From assembly GCA_040954595.2 (NCBI GenBank), contig CM082594.2:9176001-9240000 (forward strand): DNA of 64,000 nt, in the 5' to 3' direction. The stretch is from Balanoglossus misakiensis (lineage: Eukaryota > Hemichordata). Below are positions 36,594 to 50,700 of this stretch, piece after piece (the first letter of the stretch is position 1; each line of letters opens with the position of its first letter). The position numbers and the translations under genes are program-made. The notes below the pieces were generated by a model, which was not told the DNA's origin, searched no databases, and worked only from the letters and a program-made list of their open reading frames with translations.

Positions 36594-38598
36594 CCTTTGA
36601 CCCAGTGTCTATTCCTCTACAGAGACATTCCAGTTGAACGGTGAAAGTGGGAACCGGGAATGAATTGTAAAAAGCATCGCTTAGTGGTAAAGGAAAAAAA
36701 AGAATAACACGCGACTGCCGAAGTAAAGCCCATTTGTGATAGATATTGCTGATACGCGAAAGAGTGAAATTAATTACTGCATCTTGTGGATGCCACCAAA
36801 ATCTGCAAATCCCATTTCGGGGAAAGAAGAGAACAGCTAGTGTGTATTTGTGTTGTAGAGACCGTTTTAATGAGACAGTTATAATGCCTGTCAGCCAGGA
36901 GAGCTATGAAAAGTTTCAAAGACCCTTTTTTAAATCTCCTGTATTTCTTTTTTCTAGTTTATTGTATTCTAAGCGTAAGATTTTCACGTACACAATCTAA
37001 ACAAAAAGATAACTAGCCTACTGCAGGCCACAGTTAACTTTTATAGACTTAATTGTGTTTTCAATTTTACAAATTTTGTAAAGAGACTTGATTTCAATAA
37101 TGCTTTAATTAAACACTTCGCAGTCATTCAAAAATAATGAATAATAACCTCGAAGATATTTAAAAATCTATATGCGATATTAAATTTGTATTGTAAATTT
37201 CATAGTCTGAAGAAAGCCACAAAGTCGTGGGCAGTGCTTTTATCATTGCAATTTTGTAAACAGTTGTATTTTAACTGCCTTGATTTTTTGAGCAGTTGGT
37301 ATTTCCGTTGTGTTGCGTAGCATCAGGGTCTTTTAAACCATATGGCAGACTGTTAGTCAAAAAGAAGGGCTGGAAATGAAAACTCATGTAACAGGTTGTG
37401 ATTTTCGTTGTACCAGAACTAGCTCTTGCAATGCTGTGATAGCAGGCTTTAACAGCCTTTCTAAATATTTAATAGGATGCACTCATATTTTTGACCATTT
37501 TCGTCCGCCGGCTACCACACATTGGGTATAAATAACCACATGCAAAGTTTTATGTTTACTGAGTGACCTCATTTCACCCGTCGCCTTAGTTTCTCTGGAG
37601 ATATCCAGCAGCGCCCTCTTTTGGTAAATATCTAAGTACAAGATATTTTGTTTTTTCGCTTTTCAGACAAACTTTTCGCAATTAACAGCTAAATATTATT
37701 TTTTCCCAAAAGTTCCTAAACTGCCAAGATAATCATACTCTCGACAACTTTGTTGTGTGTGAGGTTTTGCAAAAGTACTGTTTTGACGATACAAGTAGAT
37801 ACAAGTATTTGAAAGTACTAGAAAATGTATCAATTTTTTAATGGATTATATGTTAGATGTATGGAAAGCTTGCTGTAGTCCTCGCAGATAAATGCCACTT
37901 TATTATAACCAATTACCTCAAATTCTAATGAAACAGATAATTCTTCATATTCCAATATTTCTGGACTGAATGTGAGCCTACAAATGCAAATGTGTAGCAC
38001 TGCCCATTGGTGCATGTGTGCATAACAGGGAATTGTGGAAACAATCTTATGGTTGAAATTTGAAAGCAAACCAGTTTTAAATCAAAGCAATAATTTTAAT
38101 CAATTGTATATGCTATTTTTTGTATCTCTGCAATAAACTTGCCGAAGTAGTTTACAACAAACGGTCTTGTTTATTTCTTTGTGTCAAAGGAAAATTGATA
38201 CATTGTAGTTCAGTGAAAATGCTACAAAATGTGCATAACTGTAACAAAGTTTTTTTTCTCAGTTAAAGCCAGCCATTACTGAAGTAATTAACAGTAACAG
38301 TTCCTATGTTGTTGGTGATTGATTTTTAACTGGCCAACTGACCAATTTTCCAGTGTGATTGCTTATAGAAAACCTTGCAAACTGTGCCCCCAACGACCAC
38401 TGGACATTTCATGGTAAGTTAAAATTGACAAACTTAAAAATGTTTATACTATTGCACATACTTTACATATAAGAAAATTCCAAAACCTACAATTTTCATA
38501 AAAACATTTGCTACTGAAGTAGCACTAAATGTGTTAGTAGAATAATTGATCAATCTTTAAAATTGATTTAAAAGTTGTTGGGAATAGTTCATTGCCGT
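36594..38598. other. Convergent 3'UTR zone between the SDR and INF2-like genes
   Basis: No coding frame is recognised. The plus-strand AATAAA at about 38131 and the minus-strand AATAAA at 38175-38170 sit only about 40 bp apart. If used, the two tail-to-tail transcripts would end at nearly the same point, with 3'UTRs of about 1.5 kb (SDR) and 0.4 kb (INF2-like). Confidence 0.4.
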
Positions 38599-40547
38599 TT
38601 ACTTCTTCAACCACTCTGATCCCTGAAAGAAAAAAGAAAATGATGGTTTCTATCATTTCATTATGTCACTGTGTACAAAATATTCTCTTCTGTCATTGAT
38701 TCTCCCAAAAACACGATACCCCCCCCCCCTCCCCTGTAATAAATGAACACAGTGCAGCTACAGCGATCTCAGTTGTGAACTTCAAATTCAAATAGAACTC
38801 CCCAGCTTACCGTGGATATTCTATTCCAGATATCATCAATAAGACTGTCACATGACATCACGCCATCAGAATCCGCCTCAACTGCAGAAGGGAGGCCAGG
38901 AGACACTGCAGCCATGGACAGATCATTGTCAGATTCCAGTCTACTTTTTTCAGTGACAACAGAACTTTCTCTTTCAGGTGCTCTGTTTTTGTTTTCCTGT
39001 GAAATGAATTCAAATTGAGTTTGCGATGGAAATGTGGGTCTTGTGATAGATGACCATCAGCAATTATGTATTCTATGGTTTAAAAGAAGATTACAGTCAT
39101 CCTGTACTGATAGTACATTGTTCACTAGTGACTTACCCCTATTGCTAGTTTGCCATCTACATTATCAAGCACATTTTCTTCATCATCCATTTTGAATTTA
39201 TCAAAGACTTGAACTTGTATCATGATGGCATCATCATCTTCATCGCTGAAATATGTTAAAAAACACATCAGTCCAGCAGTCATGACCCATTCACTAGTAC
39301 AGTGTATTAAATAAAATGTCTTTTCCCAGATCTTTAGAGGGGTTTATCTGTACAAACAGATGCATTTGAAAACAACCATATAATGAGTATTAATGTTCTG
39401 TCATGTGACTCTAATCAACCAATGTACGTATCTGAATTTGTTGATGTGCAGGGCTTACCTCAACTGATCCAGAATATCCAGAAATCCTAGGTCAATGAAC
39501 TCTTCCCTTATTTGACATCTCTCTGTCAAATTCTTGTTCCCACAAATCAAACAATTCACAAAACCCAGCAAAGTTGACTTGTACTGCAAAGAGTTGGATT
39601 TTTCCAATGCATCAATGATGACACTGAATTTATGACTCTGCTGTTTGGTTGTCTGTAAAAAAGAAAGAGACCACTAAAATCAACTTTTAATAATGATATT
39701 TACTGACAGCCAATAATCAGAAATATTTAAGAAGTATACATCTACCTTATAAAACTGCAATGCTGTAATCACCATGAGACATCCATCTTGAGAATACAGG
39801 CTAATTACTGACAATATTTCAATTACAGCCATCTTAGTTTTGATGTTGACTGAATTCAAACCTAAATCAATAGAAATAGTTTAATGTAAACACATAAATT
39901 TTGCATTATCAAATAATCAAACATTATCAAACAATCTGACAAAAAAGCTTCGTGTTTGCGCATGTGCACTCCCATTGAATAACAACTGCATTCATTACAG
40001 GAATTCAACCATGATACAGTGCATTCATTATATGAATTCAGGCATGGCAGAATTAGTTAGCCATTTCCGAGAATCACAGGGCTGTGATCACCCCGTGATG
40101 GTAATCGACCTGTTTATATCACGCCCAATCTCCCGTTGAGAATCAGTGTTCTCACTTACCAAGCAAGATATTTTCAACTAGGTTCTGGTTTTTCTTCTGC
40201 AACAGGAATTTCAAACCACTCGCCCTGTTAAGGATGGCCTTGATACATCCTATGCATTCAAACGACGACCCATCGCTATCGTCAGTGTGTCCGACGGGCT
40301 GTCTGTCCCCTATTCTGGCCAGATACCCGGTCAATAATAATAGTCCATCCATTTTTAAGAACTCCGACATCCATTTCTCGTTGCTCGATTTCAGTCTTGT
40401 TCCAATGCCAGCGAAATTTGTCACGTTTGGGCGATTAAGAATTCTAATACAGAGTTCTGGATCACAGTTGTCCAAATTTTTGCGATCAAAATCAAAGTTC
40501 TCATTTGACGTCACCGGCTGCGCCATCCCTTTGGCTGAAGAATCCAT
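38599..40547 (-). CDS. INF2-like DID protein with a DAD-like tail and no FH1/FH2 (338 aa, six exons)
   Basis: Exons: 40547-40160, 39861-39746, 39652-39459, 39245-39137, 38996-38811, 38622-38599. GT-AG borders and phases are consistent, giving 338 residues. Residues about 27-260 match the diaphanous inhibitory domain (armadillo-type GBD/FH3) of inverted formin-2: DPELCIRILNRPNVTNFAGI, EKWMSEFLKMDGLLLLTGYL, KMAVIEILSVISLYSQDG, and IQVQVFDKFKMDDEENVL. The protein then becomes acidic and polar and ends CDSLIDDIWNRISTGSEWLK-K. This resembles the INF2 WH2/DAD core (VIDALLADIRKG). The actin-assembling FH1-FH2 block is absent and no room for it exists before the stop. It may be a free inhibitor of, or adaptor for, DAD-containing formins (inference). 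The ATG at 40547 is the first ATG in frame. The human short DID-only INF2 isoform is a partial precedent. Confidence 0.85.
38719..38729. repeat. C11 homopolymer tract
   Basis: Eleven C residues followed by tcccc, in the last intron of the INF2-like gene. Confidence 0.7.
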
Positions 40548-41700
40548 AATTCCAGCCTTGGTAACTGCATGTAATGGTGTCACCGGGCAAATTGTAATAT
40601 ATTACAGATCTCAACAGTGTCAACATATGCTCGTGGTGTCGATCTCCGGTGAACACGCCCACTTCATTAGCAATGCCTGTTCGTCAATCAGGATTGCAGA
40701 TACATGTAGTAGAAAGTTTTGTGCTGTTTTCCGTGTTTCCGAGTAGTCCCTACCACAAAATTCAATGTCAGATAAGTTTACTTTCTGTATCCTGTACTCG
40801 CATTTGACGAAACGTGATAGAATTCATCAAACTTTCAATAAATCTTACTCATGTATGACTAACTGTTTGATAATGTATAGTTTATATCAATGTCGTCAAC
40901 ATTTGGTACCGAACAGTACCACAGTCATTAATTCTTTGTCAAACAGCTCATTTCAAGACTAGTGCTTATGTTCACTAACCCCTTCTAGTTTTAAAAAGAT
41001 GCTTTGCTGCATACCTCTGTCTATTTGTGTAAAAGTGTATTCAACATACTTCTCTTGTTTTACTTTGATAGTCTTTGTGTACGAACTCAAACTGTGTAAG
41101 AAAGAAGACAAAACACACGGACATTACTGTATTCTTCTCAGCTGTGCAATGTTTAACGATTTTCCCTCAGTCATTTTTCCTACATTTTGCTCCTTGCAGC
41201 GTGTCAAACGAACCCGGTATTGGACTTGCAAACACATATGTGGACGTAAGGGGCGCTAATCAAGCAGAAAATAAAGTTGCGATTCCAAAACTTTCTCAGT
41301 CTGTTTTTACAATAAAATATCCAGTTGTATAACCAAAATGTCCTTTTCTGATTCAATTTATGTCCTCAGAACAATTTGAAGTACATTAAAAAGGCTGGTT
41401 GTTCGCGGACCGTACGGATAAGTTAAGTGACCTTACGCTGAACCCTGACCCCTAAAACTTTAGCGGACGACAATAATTATAATCTTTACAGTTATATGTA
41501 AATGACAGAAAATAGTCCCATAGCGATTCTGTCGCCTTCTAATATACGCCTTGTATACCCAAGAAAAGTTATAGTTTGGTTACAATGATTTATATTGTGT
41601 GCTCCAGAGCACCATGAATCTAGTTTTCCACGGTTTTGTGGACCCTTGTCTTCGGACAAAGTAGTGCCACGCTGGGACCACGCCCATTTGTTGTAGTGAT
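40548..41700. other. Spacer upstream of the INF2-like gene
   Basis: Presumed promoter and 5'UTR of the INF2-like gene plus spacer. One small segment, 41201-41246 (+), has a strong acceptor (ctccttgcag) and a strong donor (GAC|gtaagg) 46 nt apart and could be a non-coding exon of an unknown transcript. Its coding frames are uninformative. Nothing else was recognised. Confidence 0.3.
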
Positions 41701-41766
41701 CCGCCATATTGGAAATACGGGAAGTTGTTCAGAGTTGTGAAGGACGCACAGTAAGCAGTCGACGGT
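41701..41766 (+). promoter_or_regulatory. Possible first non-coding exon/promoter of the CDC42SE gene with a YY1-like site
   Basis: The plus strand reads CCGCCATATTGG at 41701-41712, a YY1-like element (AATATGGCGG on the other strand). It is followed by about 50 bp ending in a strong donor, GTCGACG|gtgagt, at about 41766. This layout fits a TATA-less 5'UTR exon. The next exon known on this strand is the CDC42SE first coding exon at 51589, and vertebrate CDC42SE genes also have distant 5' non-coding exons. The link across about 9.8 kb is inference. On the minus strand the same element starts a 71-codon open frame (MADHYNKWAW..) that I do not recognise. Confidence 0.3.
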
Positions 41767-44700
41767 GAGTTTCCTGGTTTGAAACCTGAAGGAATCGCGA
41801 TCACTTCCCCCGGTATTCAAGCAGAATAGCTCACCAGATAAGGTAAGTTGAATATCATTGGACGCATAGTTTTGTTGACCGAAAGTACGTCTCTCGTTGA
41901 AGTTGTATGTGGCGACAAACAGGTCGTGTGTCAATGAGATTTGAATCTGTTAGTTGAGGGGTCTGAATTCATGTTCAACTCCGAAATCCACATAGTTTAG
42001 TTTTGTTTTGTTTTATGCCGAATAAAAGCCAGCGTTTATACGAAGACCGGTTTCAGTGACATATATACTTTACTTTCTGCGTAAAAAGTTTTCGTGAAGC
42101 TGGTTGCAGTTTGAGCACGTGACTGTATTACAGTGTAGTCATTAATATTACTGATATGTTTCATATTCTAATAAACATAACATCACTGTCATTCATGTAC
42201 GTTTCGTACACAGTGTTGTGAAACACAAAAATTGTTGTGGCCATACCAGTCATACGTTATGACACAGTCCCTGGAGGTACTGTAGTAAGTTATGACATAA
42301 TTATATCAGACACCCCCCCCCCCCCCCCCCCCCCCCTCAGTTTACTCGTTCGTTGAACCAGAAATTGTGCATCACAGATGACTCATTGCCAACTCAAGTG
42401 TATCTTTTTGTGAAAAGGAAATAAAGGCTTTGTCTGGACGTTCACATTTCACTATCATTTTTTTATAAACCACTTCTTCACTTTATATGACTAGAATGCC
42501 ACTGTATGTTTTTAATGAGATTGCCTCAATAAATCTGATAATTAATTATATATGTGAAACATATGTTTGATGAAAACTCGTTTTGTTCCTCCAAACCTAT
42601 TTTAATAGGCACTTGTAATGTTACACATCTGTTACTGTGTCAGCATTTAATTACTGGACATTGTTCATTGTAGTCTTGCTTGCCACGGAAACGTTTCCCA
42701 TAGCTGTTTCTGTTGAATTGTTGTCGCAGTATATACTGTCTGAAATTCATCAGGGAATGTAGTGTACTATTGTGGTTATCAAGGACATTTAATCTTGTAA
42801 TCAAGCATGTCTTTTGTCTGAAAGAAACATTCATGAGTTCCGATATAATGGTGTCTAGCCTACAACAACACTGATAGTCTAGAAGTCTCTGTCAGTTTGA
42901 TTGTGCAGTATTTCTGGTTTCACAAAGCACGAGTTGCAACGTCTAATGTGGCTCATTACTGTAATGTCTCTTGACTGCTGTCCATAAGTCTCTAGTTGTA
43001 ATGATGACAGGGATCCAAAGGGGCAAAGTTATTCTCTAACAATTATCGTGTGTGTTTCTCATGATAATATTGTTGTTAGTGGCTATGTGTAGTTGCTCTA
43101 AATTTTGCTTACAGGCAAAGATGTTAATTTCCAGAGTAAGAGGCGTGTTCTGTTTTATATTAGCAGATTTCAAGGATCCAGGTTCAACTTCAACAGAGGT
43201 TAATGCCCCCGTTCCTTTGCCTTGCGTGCAATTTCAACAGAAACTGAACCTGAACTATCAGGAGTATCACTTACCTCGGCTCCAGTAATCAGTGGCTATC
43301 ATTTTGATAACAGTAGTTGTAAATCATTACAGCTTGGCAGGTGTTCTCTGTTTTGAAATACAGTACATGTAGCATGGCATTGGTGACCAAGTTCAAGTCA
43401 CAGGCACTGACGAAGTCGGGAGGGTGTATATAGTAGAAGGGTTCTACTATTATTGAACAATGTGTCTAAAAACTTGAAGTAGCCCTTGGTCGAACTGATC
43501 TGTTTTGTTTAGTGACTGACATGTATGGCCAGGCTCTCAAGTCAACGTTTTTACAAAACTGGATTCAATGACAAGCTCTCCTGTTACATTGGTCAGCCTT
43601 GCTTCACAAAGTCATGCACTATTTACAGTTTTGTTGAAGGGCCACTTGAACAAGTAATATCGCGAGCAAAGTTCTTCCAGTATTCCAAACAAGTTTGCGT
43701 GCCTTCCACCCACGTAAGTTGAAATAACAATATCGCTTGACATGAATCTCTAGATGTAAGAAATGCAATGTATAATTTCAGTGTTTGATTTCTTTTTGTT
43801 AGTGTATGATGACATGAAAATTTGGGGTCACGGGATATGGAAATTGAATTGTCCAGTCTAGACTTGGGGAAGAAGTAGGGCCATAGTTTCGGTTGAATAC
43901 ATCAATGATAGCAGATTTTTCTGTACAAGCATAGACAATGAACAAAAAAGTGAATAGCAAACTGTTGAAAACAGCCTTTATTACATAGACTGCTTTCGAT
44001 TGTAACACAATGAAAGGTTAACAGACACTAATACTAAATGTAAGTTTCCCACAGCGACAGTCATCATAATGACTCATAGAGACATTGTGTGTATGAAAAT
44101 CTCACTGTATGAGTAATTATCATCTGAGACTCCTGATTGTTTTATTAGTAAATCAAGTCTTTTTGATAGTAAACAGGTCTTCCTTACAGACCTGAACAGG
44201 TTTTTTCCGTCACGGTCAGAACTGTTCAACAAGTGTAAACCTCAGCTTCAGACATTATTCATTCTCAGAGATTGTGTAGATCGTTGCTCCAAGCCAGACG
44301 TGGTTGAAATCAGACCTGACCAGAGCCTGACATGTCACATAGATGTCAAAAGTTGCAATACTACACAGCAAATCATGACACCCCTGTGGCTAGTCTGACA
44401 TCTTAGGAACATAACAAGTGTAAATGTACTTGTAAGGAAGACAATCAAATGAAATGACTGTTGGGATTTGTACTTAGGGCAGGGCGCGGGCGTGTAATGT
44501 GATTAATTAAATTACTCACCGCCAAAGGAACTTGTGATTGAGCTGTGTTTCTATATTTAGAATGCTGTCTACATGAAAATATATTGTATGTTATAGGCTT
44601 CAAGACAATGTAAGTAATATGCGTAGTAGTGTTAACTGTTTCAGGAGATTTTTTTGAAATGCAATAAATTTTATTCGTATTAAGGAGTCTCATAAAGATA

Positions 44701-47700
44701 GGAATGTGCGAGATATCAAATCAACTATAGTATTGGTACCTGTGTGTTAAAAATTACACTGTACATGTATGTGCCTTTTATCTTCAGAGACTCCCCTCTG
44801 ACTGTGATAATAACTGGATTATATTTTGATTTATAGTGAGAGACTTTAAAGTTGACAAGTGCAAATGATTGACTTGATATAAACAGATGGTCCATGTCAC
44901 AGTGAGGATGTTCTCAGCATGTGTGTATTTTCAATCGCATTAGTCGGGGGAAATTTGCCCCAAGCATCAACTTTCAGAAGATAAAAATCACCAGATGTAT
45001 TCTGTTTTAATTTGGAAATGTGAAATGAAATAGAAGGTATGTTAGGATTACATGTATTTACAATCTCATTCTTAAGAAAACACTCTTCGTATTAGTAGCA
45101 GCTTTAAGGGAAATGAAAATAAAATTTATATGTGATACACAGCTTTTTAAAGAGAGAATAGTTGAAATTTCATAATAACATCATAAATATCTGGCCATAT
45201 GATGGCCATCGTGTTTGCCACTCCCACTCTGATGAGAGACCGTCTGACCTTCACTATCAGATGGTATTCAATTCAGATGGAATTAATTAAGTAATGTCCT
45301 ATCTATCAAGTGAATCTGCATTTATATTTTCTGATTCAGAAACAAATCTGTATTGATCATTTCTAAAGCATATATTGTCATGATGATGTTCTTTTCTGTT
45401 TTATGAAAAACTCAAATTGTTGAATTGTATATAAACCAGAGCGCTTTATTATTGTGATGGTATTATTTAAAGTGTCTGTGTATGCTAGCTGACCTTTGAC
45501 CTCCAGGGCCTTGACCTATGCAGTATGTGAAAATCATGTTGGCCTGCCAGATTGCACTGAACAAGAATATGAAGACATCAACCAGGGCACAATAATAGAT
45601 TAGGATTATCACGATATTAATTAGTGTGTGAATTAGACTGTTTTGCATTACAGGTGACTAGGCTCAACCCCTCCTAGCCAGTGTAGTGTTACCCCAAAGC
45701 AAATGTTTACACAGACAGATTGTGTCCCGACAAAGGAGTTATATACTGGTACACAGAGACAGGATTGTGTTGAATGCACCGGAATTCTGTATTCAGTCGG
45801 CATATGCAGATGGATTCTTACCAAGCCTGAACTTTTCATGCCATGAAAAGCTGTGGTGATGGGCTTACAATGTTGGGATTCTAAGGCATATGACGTACAG
45901 TGTTTTACCTGAAGTATTTGCATATTGTCGTTATTAACAATCGATATAATTCAATGAGATTCTGTGATTTTGAGTACACAGACTAGACACTATAGATTAG
46001 CTAATGGTTGTGTCTGTATTAGTCCCAGTAATCATTTATCATTGTGTAGTATGTTTCCAGTTGTCACTTAGTCTTTTTAGAGTGTAATAAATTGGCTGTG
46101 GTCTGTTTGGTGAACTTGTTATTCCGCAGGTCGTGTGTGCATTAGTGTCCTGAACACACAGTCTACTCTGTAGTGATGACCGCAGATGTGAGAAATTTGC
46201 TTTCCTTTCCCATCCAATTAAACTCCTCAGGAGACAAGAACAAGGTTTTAGTGATTGAAGAAGTGTGAAGGACCCTACAATATATGTAGCTGTCAACATC
46301 CACTGTTAACACCCCCTCCCTGTCGACTTGCAGAGAAAAAAGACTCCTTTTTGCCTGAAAAACAGTTGCTGCATAACTCTATGCAGTGAATGTGAATTCA
46401 AAAGAAGTTAACTCATACTCTGGTCTTTTCACACGCAAGCTTGTTGTGAAGACCTCCATGCAAACACCTAGTCTGGTGAGATACAATGGTAAAGTCCCAT
46501 TCTGTACGTCACATGGTACAACCTCAGAGGGTGGAATTCTTGAGACTTTGGGGGACACAATGCACCCATTTTTTTGTTCCAGTGTCTGGTATGTGTGTCA
46601 CTGTTCGGAGAAAAATCTTCCCGCTCATAACAACTGGTGAGTCACACATAGGCCAATAGATTTTCTTCATTTGACTTCAATCAGGTAGCAATAAGATACA
46701 TGTACTCTGATAATGCCTGTGATCATGCCATAATTTAGACTTTAATCCAACACTTTACACCATGCCTACTACTAATGCCAGGTACAAGATGTAGTTGTCA
46801 ATGACAGCCGAGTTGAAAGGCTCCTTTTGATTGGCCAAATAATTAACCACCTGTTCACAAGCCAGTCAAGAACGTTCGACTTCTATCGTACATAAACTGT
46901 AATTGATATCAATCTTGTATCGATCTGATGCTCCACAGAAAAGTTTATGTGGCATGTTTGTCATAAATGCTCCCCAATGCTGTGACTTCAAAAACCTGCT
47001 TCTCAACAAGGACCACAGTACTGACACATTGTATGCATTCCTTCAAAAGACCTACTTCTATAGAGAGGTTTGAGTATTATGGATAAACAGAAGAAGCAAG
47101 TACCGGCACCTTGATTGGGTTACAGTTGTGTGACATTGAGAATGAAGGAAAGAATGTCTAATAGTCGTATCATTTACCGGTATCTTTGGTGATGGCCATG
47201 TTATAAAGTTTGTTTTTCTGACCACTTACAAAGTGCTTGTGCTTCTATTTTAACCGCACAATAACAAATACTGTGCCAAGTTGCAGTGTTTGGGTCACAT
47301 GTCACCAATCAGTTCTTAAGGTCTGGGATGACCTCAGTCACAGCAGTTCATCTTTGGCTGTTTGGTCTCAACTGATCCCTGGTATTTGACTTCCAATCTG
47401 GGGCATTGCAGTGGTTCTCTGTGTCAAGCAGACATTGTCCTTTTTTTTTTCGTGAGAGAAAGATGCGATAGGAAGGATTGCAGATTAGCCAGAAACCGGT
47501 CCTTTATCGGAGGTGTCAGCTAGGTATGTCCGGAATGTTGTTTTTTCCTTCAGGTTTTAGAACATACATGCAGTGTGTGATAATGCTAGTGCTTGCAGCC
47601 CTAAGATCTCAGTTCAGCTGGAGGCACAGTTGAATTTACCTGCTAAAGCTACGCTGACAGAGTCCATCAGTTCCACCGAAAAATATGTATGCTATATAGC

Positions 47701-50700
47701 TCAATCCTATTACTGCACAAAATCCGAACTCCCTAGTGATGCTGAAGAGGGGGATTTTCTCGAGAAGTAGCTGGTGAGTGAGACGATATCAAGTTTAGTT
47801 AATTTTCTTTTCGAGTACTCGTCGAGTAGTTGATGGTATCGAGGTAGACCAGTGCAACCTTCCTCCTGTGTTGCATGTTTGGACGACCTGTTGATTCGAG
47901 TTGCAGTGATATGACATCAAAAGCCTCATGGTACATACCCGCAATGAGTCATGACTAAGAAGCATGTTTTGAAGTAAAACAGAGTGATGTGTGCATTCAT
48001 AATAGGATGAAAATCAAACAAAAATTCAAATGTTGGTGACTTTGTCCTTGAGAGAACTTTTCTAAGATAAAAAAAAAACTTTACTAAGCAGACTCAGATT
48101 TGACTTTAATTACATTGCACGAAGTACAATGGGTGAGCTCTCTGTGAGGTCAAAGGTCATGTTCTGATCTTCAGCAAAGGTCTTGGCAGATACAATGGCT
48201 TGGCATTGACTTTCTAAGACATACAAGTTGAAAAGCCACAGGCTTTGGGAGATGGCATTGACTTTTACAATGCACTGAAGTAAGACAAACAATCCTATGT
48301 TCAATTGGTGTATTCATGACTTAATTGAGGTACAAAGTGCGCCCTGAAGTGATGATGACTAGGGTGTTGATTGTTCTGCAGAGGAAGCAGGGAGTTCATC
48401 TGAGGCCAGGCTCTTGTTTTGATTTTATCTTTAGAGGAAATAGGACTATTGATCAGTGGGTGGTGGTTGCTGATTTGGATCTCTGTAACAAAGCAAATGC
48501 TTTGATTATGAATTTCTGATGAAATGACAGGGACCTTCAGTGCATGTGTAATAACCTGCAGTGTTGTTTGTTTGATTGTTGGGGGATGAAAATGCACTAA
48601 AAGGCAAACAAAGATCAATTTGTGAAGTCAATGTACTCCTGTCAATCAGTGATGAGGCTCACATGACAAACATCAAACATACGTGTATAATGCTTTTAAA
48701 GAACCTCATCCTCAATGGTCCTACAATTTTCATGCAAATATTTAGCAATGTCAGCCAATCATTTTGCGTGGCTCTATTACAGAGGCAGAAATAAAGAGAG
48801 ATCTTAAAATATTGATGATGACAATGTCACCAAGGACTAATATAGTACAGTGCAATACTACCATGTAAACTAATTACAACTTTTAGAAGGAAAAATAAGT
48901 CTGAAAGTTATAATATACAGAAAGTGGATCGTAACTAACACCACCCAACCCTGATATTTTCTGCTTAAGTTACTTCCACTTACCAGCAATATTATATTCA
49001 GGTTTCTGAACTGTGTCAACAGCAATATGGAATGCCGGTCAATTTAATCATAAGTTCCCACATTTAGAAATCACGCGACTTGCACTGAAATTAAAAAGCT
49101 GATTGACTTAATTAAACCAAGTGGATTTCTCTGTGTTTTTTCATAACACACTATTCCTGTGTTGTGTGGAGACGTAAACTCGCTTCATTTTAGTCGCTCT
49201 AGGCTAATTTGGACAGCTGCCACACCATCAACAGGACAAATTAATGGTCTCCGTTCCTTATATAGCTGATGATGAATACTTACAATCTTTTGGATAACAA
49301 AGTTTTTAAGTTAAACAACAGAAAATAAACTCCTGCAGAGTTCAAAGTGTATCCTGCAATATTTCTCAGTAAACATCCGAGATGATTCATTGGGAATCTG
49401 TCAGGGTTATTTTTGATGCACACTTTTATCTTTCTATCCAACCAGGTCAGTGTACCCAGTCTGCATAGTGAAGAAAAATTGCCAGGAATGTTGTGAATGC
49501 ACTTAGATATATGATTATGACATGGCTAATTAATGGGGAGTCCTTAATCTTTATGTTTTGAGGGCGGGCAGTGCTGTCATGTTCGATAACTTCTGTAGTG
49601 TTTTGTTCCGTGTATCAACTGCAGAAGTTACAACACTGTCCCTTGGTGGCTCAATAAATAACCATGTCAGTTCTACCGTTATACAGTATAGTTATCTATA
49701 CAGAGGGCTTGGACAGATATTCCAGTCATAAAGATAGTATAAGATGTCTGCTGTATGTGTTTTAAGGACAAGGAGAGGTTATATTTAGACCTGAATGGAT
49801 GGATTTGCTCCTGTTATCTACTTTGGTCATTTTTCATCTAGAGCGAGTGTGGTCTTCACTGGTTCTGGCATTCGTCAGTTTACATTTATTAGAAGATATA
49901 CTCCACTTACAATGCCTATAGTAGCTTACAAGATGAAATTTGTACAGCGAAACGTGTTAGGTTTTTACTGAAGTTTGAAAAACACACAATATATAGGCAA
50001 TACTTCAGTTGTGTACCGTAGATGATTAAATTAATTGTTATTGCAAGAGGAAACAACTATGCCAGCTAATAACAGGAAATTAAGATGGCAAATCTTCTGT
50101 TCGTGCAGTCAGGTGTTTCACCCCAATCATCATTCCTGTGTATTCAGGCTAAGATAAATTTTGTATGGACCCATTGGACTTCCTGGACCAGATCCTCTTG
50201 TTGAAAAGTCACAACAAGGTTACAATTTGATTTGCTTGTTAGTTAAAGATTGTCCAGCCAGGGTCAGAACTTTTCTTCCAACATGAACACAATGGAATAA
50301 CTTCAACTGATTGATGTATTTCAATATTGATACCATTTTAGCATGTTCGTGTTGTGTGTATTGTCTGTTTATTTTTCTCCTTAAAATATTTCCATGGAGA
50401 AGTTCAAAGAATTGTAGTCATCATGATGTTCTGTCAAGTTGTCATTAGAGGTCATGACCTTTGCTGGCCTATTGGAGAGGTAGAGTGCACCTTGGGAATA
50501 ATGAAGACGACCATTTCACACCTTATTGATGGGTATTACTGTAAAAAGAGTCTTTGCCTAAGGAAGTGATTTGTTGAACATGACCTTTAGAAACAAAAAG
50601 TGTGTGCACTAAATTGAGAAAATCTGCTCTGTATTTATAAATGTTTGTATTGTTGATTTCATTGTGTTTCTTCCGGTCAAAAACACTGTGTTGTTGAGTG

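Noticed and set aside
41492-41707. Minus-strand 71-codon frame starting in a YY1/TISU-like context (MADHYNKWAW..)
   Set aside because: The start context is good, but the protein is unrecognised and the same element is better explained as a plus-strand CDC42SE promoter. Kept only as a remark there.
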